Positions 56,190 to 64,000 of a DNA stretch of 64,000 nt are shown piece after piece. The notes below the pieces were generated by a model. The model saw only the letters and a program-made list of their open reading frames with translations, did not search any database and was not told where the DNA came from. Within the stretch, counting starts at the first letter, position 1, and each line of letters begins with the position of its first letter. This DNA comes from Panulirus ornatus (Eukaryota > Arthropoda > Malacostraca > Decapoda > Palinuridae), in contig NC_092240.1 of assembly GCF_036320965.1 (NCBI RefSeq), forward strand, positions 57,468,552 through 57,532,551, in the 5' to 3' direction. A program made the translations under genes and the position numbers.

Positions 56190-57343
56190 GCTTTAAGATG
56201 GCATGTATAGAGCATCGCTTAAGATGGCATGTATAGAGCATCAGATTGGAGAAGAGCAGTATGGTTTCAGAAGTGGCAGAGGATATGTGGATCAGGTGTC
56301 TGCTTTGAAGAATGTAAGTGAGAAATACTTAGAAAAACAGATGGACTTGTATGTAGCATTTATGGATCTGGAGAAGGCATATGGTAGAGTTGATAGAGAT
56401 GCTCTGTGGAAGGTATTATGAGTATATGGTGTGGGAGGTAAGTTGCCGGAAGCAGTGAAAAGTTTTTATCAAGGATGTAAGGCATGTATATGAGTAGGAA
56501 GAGAGGAAAGTGATTGGTTCCCAGTGAAAGTCAGTTTGTGGCAGGGGTGCATGATGTCTCCATGGTAGTTTAATTTGTTTATGGATGGGATTGTTAGGGA
56601 GGTGAATACAAGAGCTTTGGAAAGAGGGGCAAGTATGCAGTCTGTTGTGGATGAGAGGGCTTGGGAAGTGAGTGAGTTGTTGTTCACTGATGATACAGCA
56701 CTGGTGGATGATTCAAGTGAAAAACGTTGGTGACTGAGTTTGGTAAAGTGTGTGAAAGAAGAAAGCTGAGAGTAAATGTGAATAAGAGCAAGGTTATTAG
56801 GTACAGAAGGGTTGAGGGACAAGTCAATTGGGAGGTAAGTTTGAATGGAGAAAAACTGGAAGTGAAGTGTTTTAGATATTTGGGAGTGGATTTAGCAGCG
56901 GATGTGTGGTAAGAGAGATGTGTGGTAATAAAAAGAGTGTGGTTGAGAGAGCAGAAGATGGTGTCTTGAAATGGTTTGGTCACATGGAGAGAATGAGTAA
57001 GGAAAGATTGACCAAGAGCATATATGTGTCAGAGGTGGAGGGAACGAGAAGTGGGAGACCAAATTGGAGGTGGAAAGATGGAGTGAAGAAGATTTTGAGT
57101 GATCGGGGCCTGAACATGCAGGAGGGTGAAAGGAGTGCAAGGAATAGAGTGAATTGGAACGATGTGGTATAACGGGGTCGACATGCTGTCAATGGATTGA
57201 ACCAGGGCATGTGAAGCGTCTGGGGTAAACCATGGAAAGTTCTGTGGGGCCTGGATGTGGAAAGGGAGCTGTGGATTCGGTGCATTATTACATGACAGCT
57301 AGAGACTGAGTGTGAATGAATGTGGCCTTTGTTGTCTTTTCCT
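56190..57343 (+). mobile_element. RTE LINE copy 20, form B, decayed
   Basis: Starts with a 26-bp duplicated block (AAGATGGCATGTATAGAGCA at 56195 and 56221) that precedes the HQIGEEQYGFRSGRGYVDQV codons. The RT contains several stops and a deletion that removes the segment between YLGVDLAAD and REMCGNKKS (near 56904). The form-B 3' UTR is cut at GTTGTCTTTTCCT, where copy 21 begins. Confidence 0.87.
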
Positions 57344-58552
57344 TGGGGAAGTGAGTTAGTTGTTGTTCACTGATGATACAGCGCTGGTGGCTGATTCATG
57401 TGAGAAACTGCAGAAGCTGATGACTGAGTTTGGCAAAGTGTGTGAAAGAAGAAAGTTGAGAGTAAATGTGAATAAGAGCAAGGTTATTAGGTACAATAGG
57501 GTTGAGGGTCAAGTCAATTGGGAGGTAAGTTTGAATGGAGAAAAACTGGTGGAAGTAAGTGTTTTAGATATCTGGGAGTGGATCTGGCAGCGGATGGAAC
57601 CATGGAAATGGAAGTGAATCATAGGGTGGGGGAGGGGGCGAAAATCCTGGGAGCCTTGAAGAATGTTTGGAAGTCGAGAACATTATCTCGGAAAGCAAAA
57701 ATGGGTATGTTTGAAGGAATGGTGGTTCCAACAATGTTGTATGTTTGCGAGGCGTGGGCTATGGATAGAGTTGTGCGCAGGAGGGTGGATGTGCTGGAAA
57801 TGAGATGTTTGAGGACAATGTGTGGTGTGAGGTGGTTTGATCGAGTAAGTAACGTAAGGGTAAGAGAGATGTGTGGAAATAAAAAAAGCGTGGATGAGAG
57901 ACCAGAAGAGGGTGTTTTGAAATGGTTTGGGCACATGGAGAGAATGAGTGAGGAAAGATTGACCAAGAGGATATATGTGTCGGAGGTGGAGGGAACGAGG
58001 AGAAGTGGGAGACCAAATTGGAGGTGGAAAGATGGAGTGAAAAAGATTTCGAGTGATCGGGGCCTGAACATGCAGGAGGGTGAAAGGCATGCAAGGAATA
58101 GAGTGAATTGGAAGAAAATGGTATACCGGGATCGACGTGCTATCAATGGATTGAACCAGGGCATGTGAAGCGTCTGGTGTGAACCATGGAAAGTTCTGTG
58201 GGGCCTGGATGTGGAAAGGGAGCTGTGGTTTCGGTGCATAATTACATGACAGCTAGAGACTGAGTGTGAATGAATGGGGCCTTTGTTGTCTTTTCCTAGC
58301 GCTACCTCGCACACATGAGGGGGGAGGGGGAAGGTATTCCACGTGTGGCGAGGTGGCGATGGGAATGAATAAAGGCAGACAGTGTGAATTGTGTGCATGG
58401 GTATGTATGTATGTGTCTGTGTGTGTCTATATATGTGTACATTGAGAAGTATAGGTATGTATATTTGCATGTGTGGACGTGTATGTATATACATGTGTAT
58501 GGGGGTGGGTTGGGCCATTTCTTTCGTCTGTTTCCTTGCGCTACCTCGCAAA
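57344..58552 (+). mobile_element. RTE LINE copy 21, form B
   Basis: Starts at the codons for WEVSQLLFTDDTALVAD, a common truncation region. A 1-nt loss near 57555 shifts the frame; 57518-58168 is open to the end of the ORF. The form-B 3' UTR runs to GCGCTACCTCGCAAA, where the sequence abruptly becomes minus-strand LINE (copy 22), a tail-to-body inverted junction. Confidence 0.88.
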
Positions 58553-61500
58553 CCACATTGTTCCAATTCACACTATTCCTTGCACGCCTTTCACCCTCCT
58601 TCATGTTCAGGCCCCGATCACTCAAAATCCTTTTCACTCCATTTTTCCACCACCAATTCGGTCTCCCACTTCTCCTCGTTCCCTCCAACTCTGACATATA
58701 TCCTCTTGGTCAATCTTTCCTCACTCATTCTCTCCATGTAACCAAACCATTTCAAAACACCCTCTTCTGCTCTCTAACCACACTCTTTTTATTACCACAC
58801 ATCTCTCATACCCTTACATTACTTACTCGATCAAACGACCTTACACCACATACTGTCCTCAAACATCTCATTTCCAGCACATCCACCCTCCTGCGCACAA
58901 CTCTATCCATAGCCCACGCCTTGCAACCATACAACATTGTTGAAACCACTATTCCTTCAAACATACCCATTTTTGCTTTCCAAGATAATGTTCTCTACTT
59001 CCACACATTCTTCAAGGCTCCCAGAATTTTTGCCCCCTCCCCCACCCAATGATTCACTTCCATTTCCATGGTTCCATCCACTGCCAAATCCACTCCCAGA
59101 TATCTAAAACACTTCACTTCCTCCAGTTTTTCTCCATTCAAACTTACCTCCCAATTGACTTGACCCTCAACCCTACTGTACCTAATAACCTTGCTCTTAT
59201 TCACATTTACTCTCAACTTTCTTTTTTCACACACTTTACCAAACTCAGTCACCAGCTTCTGCAGTTTCTCACATGAATCAGCCACCAGCACCGTATCATC
59301 AACGAACAACTGACTCACTTCCCAAGCTCTCTCATCCACAACAGACTTCATACTTGCCCCTCTTTCCAAAGCTCTTGCATTCACCTCCCTAACAACCCCA
59401 TCCATAAACAAATTAAACAACCATGGAGACATCACACACCCTTGCCGCAAACCTACATTCACTGAGAACCAATCACTTTCCTTTCTTCCTACACATACAC
59501 ATGCCTTACATCCTCGATAAAAACTTTTCACTGCTTCTAACAACTTGCCTCCCACACCATATATTCTTAATACCTTCCACAGAGCATCTCTATCAACTCT
59601 ATCATATGCCTTCTCCAGATCCATAAATGCTACATACAAATCCATTTGCTTTTTTAAGTACTTCTCACATACATTCTTTAAAGCAAACACCTGATCCACA
59701 CATCCTCTACCACTTCTGAAACCACACTGCTCTTCCCCAATCTGATTCTCTGTACATGCCTTCACCCTCTCAATCAATACCCTCCCATATAATTTCCCAG
59801 GAATACTCAACAAACTTATATCTCTGTAATTTGAGCACTCACCTTTGTCCCCTTTGCCTTTGTACAATGGCACTATGCAAGCATTCTGCCAATCCTCAGG
59901 CACCTCACCATGAATCATACATTAAATAACCTTACCAACCAGTCAACAATACAGTCACCCGCTTTTTAAATAAATTCCACCGCAATACCATCCAAACCCG
60001 CTGACTTGCCGGCTTTCATCTTCTGCAAAGCTTTTACTACCTCTTCTCTGTTTACCAAATTGTCCTCCCTAACCCTCTCACTTTGCACACCACCTCGACC
60101 AAAGCACCCTATATCTGCCACTCTATCATCAAACACATTCAACAAACCTTCAAAATACTCATCCCATCTTCTCACATCACCACTACTTGTTTTCACCTTC
60201 CCATTAGCCCCTTCACTGAAGTTCCCCTTCGTTCCCTTGTCTTACGCACTTTATTTACCTCCTTCCAAAACATCTTTTTATTCTCCCTAATATTTAATAA
60301 TACTCTCTCACCCCAACTCTCATTTGCCCTCTTTTTCACCTCTTGCACCTTTTTCCTGACCTCCTGCCTCTTTCTTTTATACATCTCACACTCATTTGCA
60401 TTATTTCCCTGCAAAAATCATCCAAATGCCTCTCTCTTCTCTTTCATTAATAATCTTACTTCTTCATCCCACCACTCACTACCCTTTCTAATCCGGCCAT
60501 CTCCCACGCTTCTCATGCCACAAGCATCTTTTGCCAAGCCATCACTGCTTCCCTAAATACATCCCACTCCTCCCCCACTCCCCTTACCTCCTTTGTTCTC
60601 ACCTTTTTCCATTTGGTACTCAATAATTCCTGGTACTTCCTCACAAAAGTCTCCTTCCCAAGCTCACTTACTCTCACCACTCTCTTCACCCCAACATTCT
60701 CTCTTCTTTTCTGAAAACCTCTACAAATCTTCACCTTCACCTCCACAAGATAATGATCAGACATAATTCCAGTTGCAACTCTCAGCACATTCACATCCAA
60801 AAGTCTCTCTTTCGCACGCCTATCAATTACCATGTAATCCAATAATGCTCTCTGGCCATCTCTCCTATTTACATACGTATACTTATATACATCTCTCTTT
60901 TTAAACCAGGTATTCCCAATCACCAGTCCTTTTTCAGCACATAAATCTACAAGCTCTTCACCATTTCCATTTACAACACTGAACACCCCATGTATACCAA
61001 TTATTCCCTCAACTGCCACATTACTCACTTTTGCATTCAAATCATCCATCACTATAACGCGGTCTCATTCATCAAAACCACTAACACACTCATTCAGCTG
61101 CTCCCAAAGCACTTGCCTCTCATGATCTTTCTTCTCATGCCTAGGTGCATATGCAACAATAATACCCATCTCTCTCCATCAACTTTCAGTTTTACCCATA
61201 TCAATTACTTTCTTACATTCTATCACATACTCCCACCACTCCTGTTTCAGGAGTAGTGCTACTCCTTCCCTTGCTCTTGTCCTCTCACTAACCCCTGACC
61301 TTACTCCCAAGACATTCCCAAACCACTCTTCCCCTTTACCCTTGAGCTTCGTTTCACTCAGAGCCAAAACATACAGGTTCCTTTCCTCAAACATACTACC
61401 TATCTCTCCTTTTTTCTCATCTTGGTTACATCCACACACATTTAGACACCCCAATCTGAGCCTTCGAGGAGGATGAGCACTACCCGCATTACTCCTTCTT

Positions 61501-61630
61501 CTGTTTCCCCTTTTAGAAAGTTAAAATACAAGGAGGGGAGGGTTTCCAGCTCCCCGCTCCTGTCCCCTCTAGTCACCTTCTACAACACATGAGAAATGCG
61601 TGGGAAGTATTCTTTCTCCCCTATCCCCTA
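58553..61630 (-). mobile_element. RTE LINE copy 22, near full-length ORF and 5' UTR
   Basis: The best copy for the complete protein order on the minus strand. 5' UTR is 61455-61630. Endonuclease: GSMFEERNLYVLALSETKL at 61179-61454, then the DDLNAKVSN to MSDHYLVEVKV part at 60513-61052. The linker is at about 60193-60414. The RT spans 58995-60196, with motif A FMDLEKAYD, GLRQGCVMSP and a shortened LFVDDTVLVADS. The C-terminal domain is at 58553-58994. Frameshifts separate the pieces, and GDLNAK is DDLNAK. The ORF would be about 1000 residues. The 3' UTR is missing at the 58552 junction. Confidence 0.9.
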
Positions 61631-62595
61631 TCATAGGGTGGGGGAGGGGGCGAAAATCCTGGGAGCCTTGAAGAATGTGTGGAAGTCGAGAACATTATCT
61701 CAGAAAGCAAAAATGGGTATGTTTGAAGGAATAGTGGTTCCAACAATGTTGTATGGTTGCGAGGCGTGGGCTATGGATAGAGTTGTGCGCAGGAGGGTGG
61801 ATGTGCTGGAAATGAGATGTTTGAGGACAATGTGTGGTGTGAGGTGGTTTGATCGAGTAAGTAATGTAAGGGTAAGAGAGATGTGTGGAAATAAAAAGAG
61901 CATGGTTGAGAGAGCAGAAGAGGTCATTTTGAAATGGTTTGGGCACATGGAGAGTATGAGTGAGGAAAGATTGACCAAGAGGATATATGTGTCGGAGGTG
62001 GAGGGAACGAGGAGAAGTGGGAGACCAAATTGGAGGTGGAAAGATGGAGTGAAAAAGATTTTGAGTGATCGGGGCCTGAACATGCAGGAGGTTGAAAGGT
62101 GGGCAAGGAATAGAGTGAATTGGAACAATGTGGTATAACGGGGTCGACGTGCTGTCAATGGATTGAGCCAGGGCATGTGAAGCATCTGGGGTAAACCATG
62201 GAAAGGTCTGTGGGGCCTGGATGTAGAAAGGGAGCTGTGGTTTCGGTGCATTATTACATGACAGCTAGAGACTGAGTGTGAACGAATGGGGCCTTTGCTG
62301 TCTTCCTAGCGCTACCTCGCACACATGAGGGGGGGGAGGGGGTTGTTATTTCATGTGTGGCAGGGTGGCGATGGGAATGAATAAAGGCAGACAATATGAA
62401 TTATGTACGTGTGTATATATGAATATGTCTGTGTGTGTATATATATGTATACGTTGAGATGTATAGGTATGTATATTTGAGTGTGTGGACGTGTATGTGT
62501 ATACATGTGTATGTGGGTGGGTTGGGCCATTCTTTTGTCTGTTTCCTTGCGCTACCTCGCTAACGCGGGAGACAGTGACAAAGCAAAAGAAATAG
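61631..62595 (+). mobile_element. RTE LINE copy 23, form B, beside SVOP exon
   Basis: Plus copy starting at the DHRVGEGAKILG codons right at the 5' end of the inverted copy 22. It is open to about 62138 and has a form-B 3' UTR ending GACAGTGACAAAGCAAAAG. The tail is about 55 nt from the donor of the SVOP exon at 62650. Confidence 0.9.
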
Positions 62596-62649
62596 ATAAA
62601 ATACATACATATATGTTTTGTATACAAGACACAGAAAATAAGGACTTAC

Positions 62650-62737
62650 CATTTTCATCTGCAATCTTCTGAAGAGTAGCTATGGCTTTCTCTGATTCTC
62701 CAGATGCAGCATCAAATCTTGCACTCTCAGGTAACCA
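62650..62737 (-). CDS. SVOP: SVOP exon, start of central loop (first visible)
   Basis: 88-nt exon with acceptor TTTTAATTCCAG and donor AATG|GTAAGT. It starts in phase 0 and encodes [20 protein letters not shown] then [10 protein letters not shown], the last Gly being completed by the exon at 53909-54029. WLPESAR(Y/F)D and EKA(I/L)ATL..IA.ENG are diagnostic of SVOP just after helix 6. Upstream exons encoding the first six helices are not in the window. Intron to the next exon is about 8.6 kb. Confidence 0.95.
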
Positions 62738-63281
62738 CTGGAATTAAAATTTGCATGTACAGTTTAACAAAAAATCCCTTTCATCTTACTGTTAATAACC
62801 ATGTGTATCATTATTAACTACTTTGACTATGGTACCGATGCAGAGACTTACTGCAAAGCACATCATTCATCTAATCTGTTCCTTTTTTAATCTTATCATC
62901 TACCTTAAATTTATTCTTTTCCCTCTTAACAATTATGTATCATTCCTTTCGCATATCAACAAGTTCCTTATTAACAGTACAGATAGTATGGTATTTCCAA
63001 GTCTTTATCTCATACACCCATAAGATTTCCAGCAAGATCAATTTAAGACTGAAGACTGAGGGTAACCAAAGTAATGATTCTAAATGGCTCACCCAAATTT
63101 CGAGGAAAAGAGTGGTCTTTTAGCACAGACCTACATTCGTTAGAATCGTTTTGAAAAAAATTCATCAATTTCATTTCAGACATAGCAACTTTCATTTGTA
63201 TAAGTAATATATAAATGTAAAATATAAAAATACAAAAAACATGAAAAATAAATATCAAATTTAATTATCTATTTATTCATC
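62738..63281 (-). other. SVOP intron, unique part
   Basis: AT-rich, no exon for the expected preceding helix-6 segment and no repeat recognised. Confidence 0.5.
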
Positions 63282-63405
63282 ATACATAATCACTGTTTCC
63301 CGCATCAGCGAGGTAGCACCAGGATACAGACGAAGAATGGCTCATCCACTCATATATACATATATGTACATGAACGCCCACCCACACACATATATATATA
63401 TATAA

Positions 63406-63474
<69 letters not shown>

Positions 63475-63640
63475 CATATCAACATATATATTCACATACA
63501 GAGACATTACATACATACACATGTACATATTCATACTTGCTTGCCTTCATCCATTCCTGTTGCTACCCCGCCCATCTGGAAAACAGCATCGCTATCCCCT
63601 TTTTCAGCGAGGAAGTGCTATGAATACAGACAATCACGTG
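63282..63640 (-). mobile_element. LINE 3'-UTR-only fragment, diverged tail form, split by (TA)n
   Basis: Minus-oriented tail (TTTCCCGCATCAGCGAGG near 63297) and TA-rich UTR, split by a (TA)n at about 63401-63467. A further UTR-like part follows (TTCATCCATTCCTGTTGC, then CAGCGAGGAAGTGC). No ORF. Matches the third tail form seen at 17282 and 44150. Confidence 0.65.
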
Positions 63641-63787
63641 TTTGCCAAATGGTGTCCTAGCTTCGTCTGTTCGATGAATATCAACTGACTGTTATACTTC
63701 TCTCTTGTGTCTCCCCTGATGATGTGATTATTACATGAAAGTGCACTTGGGAACTTATCGTGTTTCATTTTCCCTGTGGACTCATAG
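63641..63787 (+). mobile_element. Penelope-like element 3' end, second copy
   Basis: Plus-oriented homologue of the non-coding end at 33251-33430 (shared CCAAATGG, TGTGATTATTACA and AAGTGCACTTGGGA). It ends at GGACTCATAGGAATA, which turns directly into (TA)n. Confidence 0.65.

Positions 63788-63864
<77 letters not shown>
63788..63864. repeat. (TA)n microsatellite, about 77 bp
   Basis: Between the Penelope-like end and the next LINE fragment. Confidence 0.95.
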
Positions 63865-63866
<2 letters not shown>

Positions 63867-64000
63867 ATGCTGGTATACCACATCGATCCAATTCACTCTA
63901 TTCCTTGCCCTCCTTTCACCCTCCTGCATGTTCAGGCCCCGATCACACAAAATCTTTTTCACTCCATCTTTCCACCTCCAATTTGGTCTCCCACTTCTCC
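63865..64000 (-). mobile_element. RTE LINE copy 24, cut by window edge
   Basis: Minus-strand ORF end (complement of DVVY codons at about 63873) and the GRPNWRWKDG region, continuing past the right edge. The 3' UTR is absent: the copy starts at (TA)n right at the stop region. Confidence 0.85.

Noticed and set aside
15059..59626. Recurrent small ORF starting METSHT on the strand opposite to the LINE (for example 15059, 23295, 25839, 44581, 59423)
   Set aside because: It is the antisense shadow of the conserved RT motif A-B region; conservation follows from the LINE frame.
21800..63900. Proteins made of alternating Tyr-Ile (YIYIYI)
   Set aside because: They are translations of (TA)n microsatellites, usually fused to neighbouring LINE pieces.
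1..64000. tRNA, rRNA or snRNA genes
   Set aside because: No cloverleaf, box A/B pair or recognisable rRNA/snRNA core was seen by eye on either strand; a covariance-model scan would be needed to exclude diverged copies.

Overview
Eukaryotic, repeat-dominated genomic DNA, almost certainly from a decapod crustacean. This is inferred from the mix of RTE, CR1-like, jockey-like and Penelope-like retroelements, very long (TA)n microsatellites and intron-rich conserved genes. A lobster- or shrimp-like genome fits best; the species cannot be fixed from the window. There are no bacterial operons, CRISPR arrays or prokaryotic signals.

Host genes. Two conserved genes face each other tail to tail. On the + strand, the last two coding exons (3421-3596 and 5492-5963) of a probable RIC1 homologue (Rab6-GEF subunit) splice in frame into 215 residues with a Gln-rich C-terminus. 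On the - strand, six exons (62650-62737, 53909-54029, 48884-49065, 45935-46046, 34960-35044, 33989-34195) form the C-terminal half of an SVOP (synaptic vesicle 2-related protein) orthologue of the major facilitator superfamily. All six splice phases agree: 795 nt, 264 codons plus stop. The gene continues beyond the right edge.

Repeats. (1) A 5.2-kb minisatellite of a 27-bp unit (7503-12665) lies downstream of the RIC1-like gene, with local higher-order periods. (2) More than 20 fragments of one RTE-type LINE (endonuclease + reverse transcriptase in one ORF, about 3.3-3.7 kb full length) fill most of 13.9-63 kb. It has two 3'-UTR forms: A, short, and B, about 250 bp longer. Some copies are near-intact over the RT (14169-16058, 22405-24012, 44334-45674), others heavily decayed (35815-37946, 41967-44130). 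(3) A family of about 240-bp elements ('mini-RTE', 12 copies) has a head resembling the LINE 5' UTR and a tail resembling the LINE 3' end. It looks like a LINE-derived non-autonomous retroposon. (4) Long (TA)n tracts sit at most junctions between these elements, often where a LINE copy is cut or where two inverted copies meet. (5) Minor components: CR1/L2-like, jockey-like, Penelope-like and hAT-like remnants, and a 55-bp minisatellite in an SVOP intron.

The most interesting points are the LINE-derived mini-elements and their tie to (TA)n tracts and palindromes, the LINE ends lying within tens of bases of three SVOP splice sites, and the internal structure of the 27-bp satellite. I found no unknown protein-coding system; the novelty is in mobile-element architecture.
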